NCBI GenBank assembly: GCA_034620365.1
Contig: JAQGEQ010000071.1
Span: 1,612,001-1,676,000 of the forward strand
DNA from: Pegea sp. RAD2-039
Lineage: Eukaryota > Chordata > Thaliacea > Salpida > Salpidae
Length of the DNA: 64,000 nt
Direction of reading: 5' to 3'
Below, piece after piece: positions 1 through 10,986 of this stretch; the stretch's first letter is position 1; each line of letters begins with the position of its first letter. Under the pieces are notes generated by a model that saw only the letters and a list, made by a program, of their open reading frames with translations, ran no database searches and was not told the DNA's origin. The position numbers and the translations under genes are program-made.

Positions 1-1179
1 AAATATTACTTTCTTCTTTCATTAGAAAATTAAAGATTCATTATTTTTGCTTAACTCAAAGATTATGCAGATTATGGTTTCGTGATGCAAATGTTTATAT
101 ACTTTTTTAAAGCTAAACAACATCAAGGGCTAATCTATCCGTTTAAAATACTTTCGTTAAAAACACTCAACGCTTTCTTAGTTTAGCTACTAAAGTATCA
201 TGATAAGCTTTCAAGTAAGCTGTAATTTTAAAAAGGAATTTTCTAAATAAATTCTTATTTTAGTAGCTAATGGTTTGTTGATGTATTTGTGTTATGTAAA
301 CTAACTTGAGAGTAAATACTTTTTGGCAGAGTGTTATGATGACATCAATACCAGCAAGTGACGTATTTGGTTGTGATGAACATTGCGTTTAACATCAATA
401 ATTTAACCACGTGGAGATCTGAAGAGAGAATGCAGCAGGAAGCAATAGGACTTTTTTAAGAAAAAATTCAAGCATGAATAATGCACAAGTAAAGAAGTTC
501 CTTGAATGTTGGCTTCGATGTATACTCACAAGATTCTAAACTGTGTTTCATGACCAAACAACAAAAAAGTAAATTTCAGAAACCAAAAAACAACTTATAC
601 TTGAAAAAAAAACTCTTTATTATCATCAATACTTGACGATGACTGAGTTACTTACAAAAAGGTTTAATTAAGCAGAAAAAAGTCGATTTAGGAATAAACA
701 AAGTTTCGATTGCTTATATAAGGCTGCGGCTAAAAGTGAAATCAGAAATACTTCCTATCACGGGTAGAAAATCGTTTACAAATCTGAGTTAGATTTATAA
801 ACAATTAAAGTATCCTTTTCACTCTAATTTGAAATTTTTGGAGATTAATGAGTGTTGCTGAGTTAATCTTGCAAAAGAAGAAGAATGTCTCACTCTAAAG
901 TTTTGTGGTAAAAAACCATTTACACTTTAAATCTTAAAAACGTTTAAGGGTTCAAAGAACGGAAATAAATGGCAGAGCAGGAAGCTTGAATAATAGCGGC
1001 AACTTGTTTGATGTTCTTCGGCTATTACTAATCGATTCTTATTTGCCTTATTCTCTGACGCGTGTTGTTCACAAAGCCTTCCAAGTACATAGAAGAAAGC
1101 CGCTAACAACAAAAGACTTTCACCTCTTACTTTGCATCAACGCAAACCAACTTTTGTTCTCACTTGATTCCTCTTGTAG

Positions 1180-1187
1180 TGACGTCA
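1180..1187. promoter_or_regulatory. Perfect CRE palindrome (TGACGTCA)
   Basis: An exact 8-bp TGACGTCA, the consensus for CREB/ATF bZIP factors, inside a local G+C-richer patch (about 960-1290). It lies in the presumed Lmx1 intron 2, so an enhancer role is possible. Only the motif is seen; function is inference. Confidence 0.3.
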
Positions 1188-3479
1188 CACACTAACCAGA
1201 GCTGGATTGGTGCGGTGAGTTACTTTGGAGATTAAGCAAAGCATAGTAAGGAGGTGATATGTATGACTGGTGAAGGAGTGAAGATGTGAAGTTAAAAGCT
1301 CACAAAATCGCTTTTTGGTTTTGTCGCAACCCTCAAGTAGCCAATAAGCGATGAAAAGTAGCCGTAATATCGGAATATTAGTGTTGAAAACTTGTTTAAA
1401 AAATCCTAAATCGAGAAAAAAAAGAGCAAAAAAAGTTGCATAGTTGCATCACGGATAATTAATAACAGTAGAATTTCTCTCTACACCTGACAGCATCTTT
1501 AAATAACCGTCAAGTTCAAACTGTGTTCTGACAATGATGCATGCTTGCAACAGTTTATAGTTTAAATAGCTTTTTTAAAGTTACTTTAAATACTCCATGA
1601 AATTCATTCATTTGTGTATAAACCTACAACAACTCTGTGATTAGCTTATTTTAGATCCATAAAAAGATTCCTATATCGGATTTAGACAGCTAAAATAATG
1701 TGAGTTTGACTGCTTCATTTAAACACACAATGTGAATAATGAATTAGAAAAAAATGTCATCATCTGCCTATCTATTTACTATTTAAATTTTCAAATTAAA
1801 AAAAAAACAAATTTACGCAGACATAAAAGCTTTTACCCAGTTGTTCGTCCAAGATAATTAAAGTAAGAATTTTTTTTTAAAGTTTTTGTTAAATCTTTTG
1901 TTGTTTACTTGCTTTAGTTTTATTTGTTGTTTGAAAAATATTGTTTGAAACAATTGTTTATTTTGAATGCTGGTTTTACTGTTAAATGTTGATTTGTGGT
2001 AAGGTAAATTGCTGTCAGTTTGATGATTGAATATGTGATCTACTTCAAAGCGGCAGAGTATGCACGAACATTTTATTTGCTAATATAAGAAATATAAAGA
2101 AATCAGTTTTACTTATTTACTTTGAAAACCACAGCTTACCAAACTTCAATCATGTAAATATCAAAGATTCAACAAATATTTCTAATCTAAATAGTTTCAC
2201 TTCTTAAAAGAAGCAGAATAAATTTTATTATATCAAAAGTATATATAGAAAATAAAATGAATAATTTAAAATATTTTTATGTATATGGTTATATAAAATC
2301 TACTTTATTAGCGTACTTTCAGCGCTGACATAAGGATGTTAGATGTAATAAGCTCATATTTTAACCATCATAATTTGCTTAGATAGACATTAAAAAGATG
2401 TTTGCGTGAACACTTTTAATGAAATTTAATCTACTATCAAAATAATATAAAGAGTAAAATTGTAGATCTGAACAACAGCTTGTTTCCAAATGTCGAAAAA
2501 ACATTGAAAAACTCAAGTTGAATTCAAAAACTTATATTTACTTACAACTATTGTGGTTATGATCTTTACACCTAGTTGTTGTTCGAAAAGGTTTTGATGC
2601 CTACAACAGAGCAAGTCAAGCTTTGAATTCAGTGTAATAAATCAAGTATAAATTATTTCACCGTGTTGACTAGTTAAACTTCTTTTATCTTTAAACAATA
2701 AACGACAAGGGAAAGTAGAAGATCAAACAAGCACCGCTACTACACCCTTCTTCACATATAAGCTCGTTTACTAGTTTGCAAATGATTAGTTGAGATATGG
2801 TTGTTTGTGAAAGAACAACAATCTCATCTCATTTGCGTCAAAAGATATTTATGTCGTTGCTACTTCAAAACAACAACTTTTGATCTTTCAATCTCTTCTT
2901 CCACACGAAGTCTCTGATTGGAAATTGCAAATCAGTATTTTGTGAAAATATTGGCGGAGTGTTGTAAACTTAAATGGCAAATATTTGTGACCAAACAGCA
3001 AGTTTTCCTTCAATAAGCTTTCTGACATTCATTGGTCGACAACTTCATGTCATCATCGTTGCTAGCGTTGTTGCTTACATCAAAGACAATGACCGCATCT
3101 TGTTTTTTCTACTCCTAACGGGAGGTCTAATAGACACGGCGTCGACAGCAAATGACGTGGCGCCTTTAAGGATGTCAATAAGGTCGCAAAATGGCAACCT
3201 CGACTTTCCAAAGAGCCCCATGCCTCAGTGTACAGTGTAGGTAGAGAAATGTTTCTTGCTTGCATCAGTACTGAGTTTTTGTCAAATGATTACAAATTCT
3301 GCTAAATTATCTAAACCTCAAAATCACGTGACTTCACAAGCCTTTTTTCTCACATATTCTGCTGCTGAGCGTATCATATTAGTGACCTGAGAATCTAAAC
3401 GAAAATCGTGGAATAATCGAGACAGCAACGATGCTGTAGCGAAAAGATAGTACAATTGATGACGCATAAGACTATCTTG

Positions 3480-3780
3480 ATAAAAGCACTACGTCACGCT
3501 TCATTTAGCAGCAAGCATGCAACCGCATACGGCAGTTAAAAAGCAGTCAAGTTGTTTCGACGATTTTCCAGATTCAGCCGCCGAGAAAGAAGGAGCAGAC
3601 CTTATATCATCAGTGTATGCTGAGACTCCTACGCTTGTGTTTTTCCCATCACATCTTCTAACACCTGCATGCTTTCTTTCAAATATCAAGCAATCTCACC
3701 ACAAAGTAACTTTGAATTATTGCAAAGTAAACCGAAGAAAGCGAAGCAAACAGTGATACGCGGGAGTGATCAATCACTAA
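3480..3780. promoter_or_regulatory. G+C-richer island with CRE-like sites, candidate intronic enhancer
   Basis: Contrasts with its A+T-rich surroundings. At the left border are TGACGCA (about 3461), a GATA-type TATCTTGATA (about 3473) and ACGTCAC (about 3491). Both strands are open for about 60-80 codons, but neither shows a recognisable domain or good splice signals, so I do not call an exon. Confidence 0.2.
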
Positions 3781-6529
3781 ATTAATCGCTAATTTCTGTG
3801 CTTTGTACTTAATACCAATAATGCTGATAGAACTATTGCTTTGTAAAACAAACGGATATTTTGTCATCAAAAAGCTTCAACACTACATTGAATTACCCAA
3901 AACAAAAGATATAAAAGTATTTGAAGCATTGTGGTAAATTCATCTTATAATAATATGCAGGAAATATCCACAAGGCAATCATAAATATATGATTCGAAAA
4001 AATACATTTGGGTTTTGTTAATGCCTTTGATTAAATGGAACACTTGTTGGAATTTTCAAAAAACTTGTCTGAAATATATGTGTCTCTAGGGTTTAAATGT
4101 AATGTTTTTACTGACTTCACCTAATACCGAACAATTGAATTTCTATTAGATTCGTTCTCTTGTAATAGAATTTGACCATCATTTGAATAGATTTTAGTTG
4201 ACAAAAAATACATTTTTTATAGTTTTTCTGGCAGCAAAAGATTTCCATCCATATTTTTACTTCAACTTTGAGTTTCTATCGGAATAAATTCTACTGACAT
4301 GTACAAAAAATCTATAAAAATATAGTCGCAAACTTTTTATGATTAGATTTTTCTTCATCGAACTCTTTCGCGGGTCTAAGAGAGAAGGAATGATTTGAAA
4401 ATAAAATCTTTTTCTGATATGACAGTTCATCTAATGATTTGTAGATGTTTTTATATAACGAGTAATAAGAAAAAATGTTAACCTCTTGTAACCTGCTCAT
4501 AAATGAACTTAGAAATTTTTTGTTTAACAAAACAATTCTAATTTTACTCTTCTTTTAGTCACCATTATAATTTCAGTTCAACAAGTTATATTTAAGGAAA
4601 AATACAGAAATTGTGGTAGTAGTAGTTAAACAAATAAGCTCTCATTTCAATAATAAATGATCACGTTTGAAAAGCATAGTAAAATGTATTTCACCAGATT
4701 ATTTATTTTGCAAAACTCAAACATTTCAAAAAGCTTTGGCTAAACCTTAGAATAAATTCTCATCTCACTGAAACTCATTGAATGGCAACAACTGAAAAAA
4801 AAAACTTTTTCTTCTAATGACTGATAACTTAAGTGATATAATGTCAAAATTACAAAATGTTCAACGTTAATCTACATGATTAGTTTTCATTTGATTATTT
4901 ATATTTCATGTCATTATTTTAAGTAACTTAGCAAAGAAAAAGGTTCACCATAATGAAAATTATAGATCTAGCATAAATATAATATGAACATTTTATATGA
5001 ATGCAGTTGCAGTTAGCTTTGTAACTACATCACTTATACATCATATGTTGGTTATTGTTATAACGAAATATAGTGATAAATAAACAAATAAAGGATTGAT
5101 GTAAATGTTCAATGAAGTAACACTCAGAAAAGCTTTTTTGAGTCTAATTTTTTTTGTCTTTTTTTATTTATGTCTGTAGAAATTGGCGATGAAAATTTAA
5201 TGAGTCTCAAGCTATAAGTTGTGAGTTACTTAAATGTTGACACAATAAAGAACAAATTTGTTGTGACTAATGAGATAACGCTACGAAAAATATAACTTAT
5301 CTAATTTCAATTAATTTAGTTAAGTCGTAGTTGCTCTCATTTTAAACCTAAATATACTCACAAGAGTTATTTAATGTTAGATAATTATATATAATACTAT
5401 TAATCAATTATAATCATTTTCTGCTGAAAAATAGAACTTACTTTACTTTATTGGTTAATCATGTCGGCAATAAATTGGTTTAAGCATATAATCTTTGATT
5501 TGGTTCACTGGCGGGTTAATTTGGCACAAATGATTTTACTTAAAGTATTAGAGGTGAAAAGCTGATAAGTATTTAGGCTTTAGTTTTTAACAATGATTCA
5601 GATCTGCTTTAAGCTAAATATTTTTTGAAACATAGAATTTTATGATAAACTTAAACCTTCAAAAAACTTTTCAACAGTATATAAAAATAATTTTCGAAGT
5701 ATTTTCAAATTAATTTCTTGAAGCTACATTTTAAAATATCAATAAGAACTTTTTAAAACAACCGACAAACATTATTCTCAAAATGAGTTTTAAATATAAG
5801 AAAAATTGTTAAGTTAGGATACAAGAAAGTTTGTTTATGTAATTAAGTTTCGGAGGATTGTAATTGGAATTCTGATTCATCTCAAAACGATTTTGGTGGA
5901 GATAAATGTAAAAATTAATACGAGTGTGAATGAAAAATATATTATTTCCAAGTTTATTAATTCGGTATGCCTTTTATGCACGGATAAGTATTGTAAAAAT
6001 ATTTTTTTTTGTCATTTCAAATTGGAATATATAAAGTTGGTTTTAATAAAAATTCTAAGGTTGCTAAAAGTTAAACAAAGTATCAGAAGAAAGTTTATTT
6101 GATATTTTAGTTTAATTAAAATAAAAACTACTAAACGTTAGTAGATTAGTAGTTGAGCTCTTGTGAAGTGTTAATTTTTTTCCTATAATTAAAAAAATCT
6201 GTAGCTTGAGGCTGCAAAATATACTTGAATAAATAATTAAAGTCAGTAAACTAAAGAGTTTGGAGATTTGAAGAAATTATTTAGAAAAAAACTAAAAGAG
6301 CTTTGAAAATACCTTGCAACTTTTTAACAATGTTTATATGAAATTGAGTAATTGAACTAATGATCATTTAACATTTTCTTCAACAGACAACTAAAAATAT
6401 AACAGCTAAAATACTTAAATGAAGTATAGGAAGATTTAGACTCAGCAAAAAGTAAGGAGGTACTAAATCTGCAACAGCTGTTCAGTTGAGTAAATTGCTG
6501 TTGCAAAGTCGTGCACAAGAGAACGTGCT

Positions 6530-6840
6530 CAATTTATTGGCCCACATAAAGGCTCCAAACTTTTAGTGGTAGGTTTGTTCATGACTTCCACTCCCTTCCA
6601 ACAGTTGCATCGTGATTAGCTGATGCAGGTGGTACACGGTAAATTTTCACCAGCATGGATATGGCCGCCAACAAAGTCAGAAAGGTCAGAAGAAGGTGAA
6701 ATGAAATACACGAAGGGTCATCGTCACGTTTTCTTTCGTTGTATACAAGAGGCAAGCTAAACACACATTAGGAACTTGTAAACATTGATGGATATTTTTA
6801 CGTAGTGTAGAGGGTACTGTTTCGCCTCCTCTTCCGGTCT
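6530..6840. promoter_or_regulatory. G+C-richer island, candidate intronic enhancer
   Basis: Contains a short inverted repeat GCATC..GATGC around a homeobox-type GATTAGC core (about 6608-6627) and an E-box CAGGTG next to it. No coding signal recognised. Evidence is composition and motifs only. Confidence 0.2.
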
Positions 6841-7690
6841 TAACAAACTAATAAGTTTCGCAAAACAGCTTGTAATATGACGCTGCTTACAGCAGCTAGA
6901 TGAAATTCGGAAAACAAATTTGCATCAAAGTTTTTACTACTTTAACATTTGTAAACGTTTTTATTCTCAGGCTCGTTTTAAGCGATTACGATAAAAACTA
7001 TCTGGAATTTTTCTCAGAACGATCATTTAGTTGACTTACTTTTGGTACAAAGACAATATATAAAACTTATCATATGGATTAGCAGAGAGATTAAATCAGA
7101 AATAAAATGTTAAAACTGTAAATTCTAAGTAGTCCTCCAAGCAATTTTGGCTGCAGTTCAAATACAACTTTACTGAAGGTAGTAAAATGAGACTAACAGA
7201 GCTCTACACTAAACCACGTGACAAGCGATAACACAACAGTAAATGCGCTTATCTCACAACGTAACTGTCATCGCTGTTCGTGGTTCAGTGTTACCTCCTC
7301 TTACTGCACTGTACCACCCTGAAAGGAGTTAAAACATAGAAACTCTAGATGACAATAATTGCGTAGAGCGCACGTGCAAAGCTTGTTTCTTTACTCCTTG
7401 ACAAAATAGAAGAGTTGTATGCTAACTCTATAAGTTTAACTGATATAAATGCGCACCTTTCCAACCCGGCGGTCTCACAGCTATGCTGGACTTACTTCAA
7501 AGCAAGCATTAACGGAAGTGATTTACTGAATGAATTATAACTTTCAGTGTCTTTGGTAGTGTTAAGATTACATGATCGAATTTTGATATCAGACTGACTA
7601 CTTTTTTGGTGGTCTTTAATTAGGTTACATATTCTTTTGCTAGATGACTATTTTGTTACCAGCAATATGAGAATAAAGAACATGACTTAC

Positions 7691-8018
7691 CGCTGGTAGT
7701 CTTGCTGGCAGTACATTTTTCCATTCCGCACATAACAAAACTTGATTAAAGGCTGGTTACAGACGCAACAACAAACACATGCTTCATGCCAAGTCATTTT
7801 GTCGACTTTCATGAAGAAACGATCGTAGATAGGTTTTCTACATCCTCCACATACACTAGGTGCTGATGTTGTGGCCAGGGTGGTGTTGCCTATTTGTATT
7901 TGTAACTGTTGTAGTTTTTGTTGGTTTAGTTGTTTTTGGCAAATTTGCATTTGTTCATTGTCACAAATTCCATTTGTACATGGGGGTTGGTTACTGTGTT
8001 CCTCTAAAAGTGTTCTTG
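7691..8018 (-). CDS. Lmx1: Lmx1 coding exon 2 with LIM domain 1
   Basis: Acceptor ..TTTCATGAGCAG|CAAG at 8019; donor CAGCG|GTAAGTC at 7690. Encodes residues 13-121: an acidic/Gln-rich linker with three extra cysteines (26, 31, 39) outside the domain, then the complete LIM1 with all eight zinc ligands. Residue C95 and C97 sit between ligands, giving an unusually Cys-dense run (VCCCVC) in the central knuckle. The exon stops right after the LIM1 Asp ligand, so LIM2 must lie in a separate exon. Confidence 0.92.
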
Positions 8019-10824
8019 CTGCTCATGAAATGAAAGAAATCAGTTATAAGAATCACTAAACAACTTCTATAAGATCTAGCATTTAAGCGATAACAAGTAA
8101 GATCGAACATGATACACGTGACCATAAATAGAAAATCAGTTTAATCAGAGACAAATAAAAATTGTAGTCTTCAATCTACAACAATTATATTATTTTCAGC
8201 TACTACTTAATACAAGTGAGTGAAATAGATATATTTATATATAATTTATCGCTCTTGTTATGACTTAATGTTCTGTTACTCTGGTGATAAGAACTAAATT
8301 TATCCTATAAACTGTTTAATATTGGCATTGGTGGTTGTTAGTTGTCATTATTTATAAGCTTAATTGACAAAATAAAAAACTAATTTCAAATTGTTGAGAT
8401 TTCAATAGGTTTGTCAAGCTGAAAAAATTAATTATACTTTTAAGAATTGTAAAAAATCGGTTGAAAAGGAGTATTTCTAAAATAGGAACAACTTATAAAC
8501 TAAAAATAAGCTCTTCAAAACAAATGTTCATTTCAGAATAAAAATAAACTGTAATATAAAAGATTTAGATTTACTTTAAACATCTCGTTGATTTGTTATG
8601 TAAACAATCAACATATCTATTTTAAACATGTTTTACATAACTTACATGTATTTATGAGTTTACAGCTAGAAAATTGCGTTTAATTTCTTTCACAATGGCC
8701 TAAAAGTTATTACCGTTACAAATAAACTATTAAAAAACTTAATGTCTGTTTTTGCTTAAATTTTCTATGATCTTTTGTTAAATAATCTAATAATTGAAGG
8801 ATGAATTTTGAAATTTCACATATTATAGCACTAGTAGTCATAGAAAAATCCACAAAAACGTTTTCAAGAAAATTGAGTTTAAGACGAGACTTATGGTGCC
8901 AATATCTCATGAAATTTTGTCTTATAGAAAATTATTATAACATGTCTTAGTGGGCTGTTGACGCTTTGATTAAATAACATCAAGCATTTCAATGATTTGA
9001 TACGATATAGGTGGCGAGATGGTTATCTTTTTTACTCTAATGTTAGTACATTATTTTATTAGTTTGGCGAGTTTTAACTAATTGTAATAAAATTTAGTGC
9101 TTATGGCTTTATGCTACCGATCAAAAGCTTATGAGTAAAAGTTTTAAATGCTAGCAACTGTATGCTAGTTTTGAAATCAGCCTGATTTGGAATACAAACT
9201 CCTAATGTTTAATTGTGCAATATGTGCCTTGAAGACTTTCTATAACCTAAATTAAAATCAGCCAAATCAATTTCAACCAAGAAATAATTGCTATCTGTAG
9301 TTAGTATCTAAAATTAAGTAGAATATCGAAGTTAAATAGTTTATAAAATTGCTGATCTATTTCAAGGCTGCATTAGTGAATAATCGATGCTAATAAGAAC
9401 TTAATAATTTTGTTTACTTAAGTAACGATTTTTCTAAAACTTAAATATTTCTTTATCGTGTTCGCATAAACTGTGACTTAAACAATTTTTGAACAAATGT
9501 CATTAGTTTGTAGCTAATATGTTTGCATTACACTAGTTTAAAAAACTTTTAGGGTTTACTGATACTCCCAAATAATCTGTGTCATAGATCTCCTGAAAAC
9601 TAAAAATAAACGTCAACTTAAAAAAAGTTTTTTTTTAAATCTGGACAAAACTTTCACAAACATGTCAACAGAAACTCCTAGCTTTAAGTAACATTTGATC
9701 ATAAAGATAAACGCCTATCAGTCAATAATGTTTAATAAACAATAATAAAAGATGACAGTATACAAGGTTTACGTTTAGTGATGCCAAAATTAAACTACGA
9801 AAAAATAAATAAAAACTAATCTCTAATATTATTGTATAACTAGCTACTGGCAGCTAATCTTAATGATTCGACAAAGTTTTCCATTTTAAGTCAAACGACT
9901 AATAATTTTAAGAAGTTTTGGCAGTCACCTAGTTTTAACTGTGAATAATAAAGCATGTACGTCAGTAAAAAATAGATTAAATCGATTAGTCACTTGTAAT
10001 GATTTTTTATAGAAACTAAATTTAAACATATGTCAGCATAATTTATTCATACAGAGTTATTATAAAACTATTATTAGCTGTTTATTAACGAAAAATTTAA
10101 CAAAACTGTTGTTAGACATCTAAAACACTAAATAATGGGCTTATCAACGTTTCTCAGCTCGTAAATGAGCTAAAAACAATAAACTGGCAGCAAACTTGTT
10201 CATCTCAATGATTAAAATATATTACAATTTTGTTGAATGAACTAAACTAATTTTATCTTGTAGGATCGTAAGCGTTTGGACATTTAAACCTTTTAAAAAC
10301 GAATTTACTAAATAAAGAGACGGGAAACACTGACTTGATCAGCTTGCTTCGTTTAAAAATTATAAAAAATGTTACTGAAAATACAAGTTGTATCCACAGT
10401 GTTAAATACTTCTGCAATTAATTCAAAATAATGCAGTTAACAAATATTTGTCAGGGAAAAGCTAACAGCAGTTTAAGTTAAAGCATTTATTTGTTCTATA
10501 TCTTTAAAATATCAGTAGGCTGTAGACAGATATAAATCAAACGAGTCGATGAAGTCGAAGTAATTTGCATTTAACTTGCTGAATACTGTTTTTGATCTTG
10601 TTTTTATATAGAGAAAGTCTGACACAGTTTAACCTCAACTATTACTTAATAAAGTTAATATTCATCTACTTTAGAGATATATGATAATTACTGTTTTAAG
10701 GGCATTTCATTTACGACCAAGTTATATAAAATATTGGTTAGTATTAAACAAACTGTGAAAATGAAAGGGAAAATTTCGTGTAAATACCTTCTTCGTTTAC
10801 TTGATCCTCTTCCATGTTGGTCAT
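7691..10824 (-). CDS. Lmx1: Lmx1-type LIM-homeobox transcription factor, 5' part (coding exons 1-2, continues off left edge)
   Basis: Two minus-strand exons join in frame: 10788-10824 (start codon, 12 codons plus 1 nt) and 7691-8018 (phase 1 in, phase 2 out), giving 121 residues. Residues 13-67 form a linker with a Gln-rich stretch (about 35-54). Residues 69-119 are a full LIM zinc-binding domain: C69, C72, H90, C93, C96, C99, C116, D119, spaced C-x2-C-x17-H-x2-C-x2-C-x2-C-x16-C-x2-D. The words SVCGGC, DRFFMKV, TWHEAC and YCQQDYQ match the first LIM domain of the LMX1A/LMX1B family better than other LIM-HD families I know. The family has two N-terminal LIM domains then a homeodomain and acts in the nucleus on A+T-rich sites in neural and dorsal patterning. 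The second exon ends at a strong donor (CG|GTAAGTC) just after LIM1. LIM2 and the homeodomain were not found in 1-7690, so this is a 5' fragment. Family call firm; full architecture inferred. Confidence 0.88.
8019..10787 (-). other. Lmx1: Lmx1 intron 1
   Basis: A 2.8 kb phase-1 intron bounded by GTATTTAC (donor, 10787 downward) and TTTCATGAGCAG (acceptor). Uniformly A+T-rich. I see no exon, RNA gene or repeat in it. Confidence 0.65.
10788..10824 (-). CDS. Lmx1: Lmx1 coding exon 1
   Basis: Starts with ATG at 10824 and encodes MTNMEEDQVNEE before the donor G|GTATTTAC, leaving phase 1. The next exon supplies CA to make Ala13 and stays open, which supports the join. The start has G at -3. A possible acceptor (AAGCAG) ends at 10833, so the exon could begin at 10832 with a few in-frame codons (E-E-A) before this ATG; then the ATG might not be the first start. 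Confidence 0.7.
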
Positions 10825-10967
10825 AGCTTCCTCTGCTTGTAGGATTTAAATTTATTTGGATGAAAATTGAAGAAGCTTAAGGGATTGACTCAGATATTTT
10901 CAACCTTTTTTGCCAAATCATCAAAATCTAAACACCTATAACTCTGTGAGTTGTTTAGTGAGCAAAA

Positions 10968-10986
10968 TTGTGGCTGCATGCCACAA
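10968..10986. promoter_or_regulatory. Inverted repeat TTGTGGC-TGCAT-GCCACAA upstream of Lmx1
   Basis: Two perfect 7-bp arms separated by 5 bp, about 145 bp upstream of the Lmx1 start codon. Each arm carries TGTGGC, one base from the RUNX core TGTGGT, and the centre is GCATGC. A paired binding site near the promoter or 5' UTR is possible; binding is inference. Confidence 0.25.

Larger units (their letters stand above)
1..7690 (-). other. Probable Lmx1 intron 2; no exon recognised
   Basis: A+T-rich sequence downstream of the LIM1 donor. I looked on the minus strand for a second LIM domain (two closely spaced CxxC pairs plus HxxC) and found none. Open frames here are short and overlap on both strands. 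Denser G+C patches lie at about 960-1290, 2950-3250, 3480-3780, 6530-6840 and 7190-7500; these are described separately where they hold motifs. If LIM2 is beyond the window this intron exceeds 7.6 kb. Confidence 0.5.

Noticed and set aside
927-1195. Overlapping open frames of 61-69 codons on both strands
   Set aside because: Lengths are those expected by chance in a 64-kb A+T-rich sequence, with no domain and no matched splice sites.
2974-3265. 88-codon plus-strand frame and 61-codon minus-strand frame
   Set aside because: Both strands are open over the same island. The plus frame is hydrophobic at first but then random-looking. The minus frame has scattered cysteines that do not fit a LIM2 pattern.
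3501-3756. Possible LIM2 exon of Lmx1
   Set aside because: The minus-strand translation lacks the CxxC/HxxC spacing of a LIM domain and has no good acceptor.
6579-6764. 61-codon minus-strand frame in a G+C island
   Set aside because: No LIM or homeodomain motif and no phase-2 acceptor to join Lmx1 exon 2.
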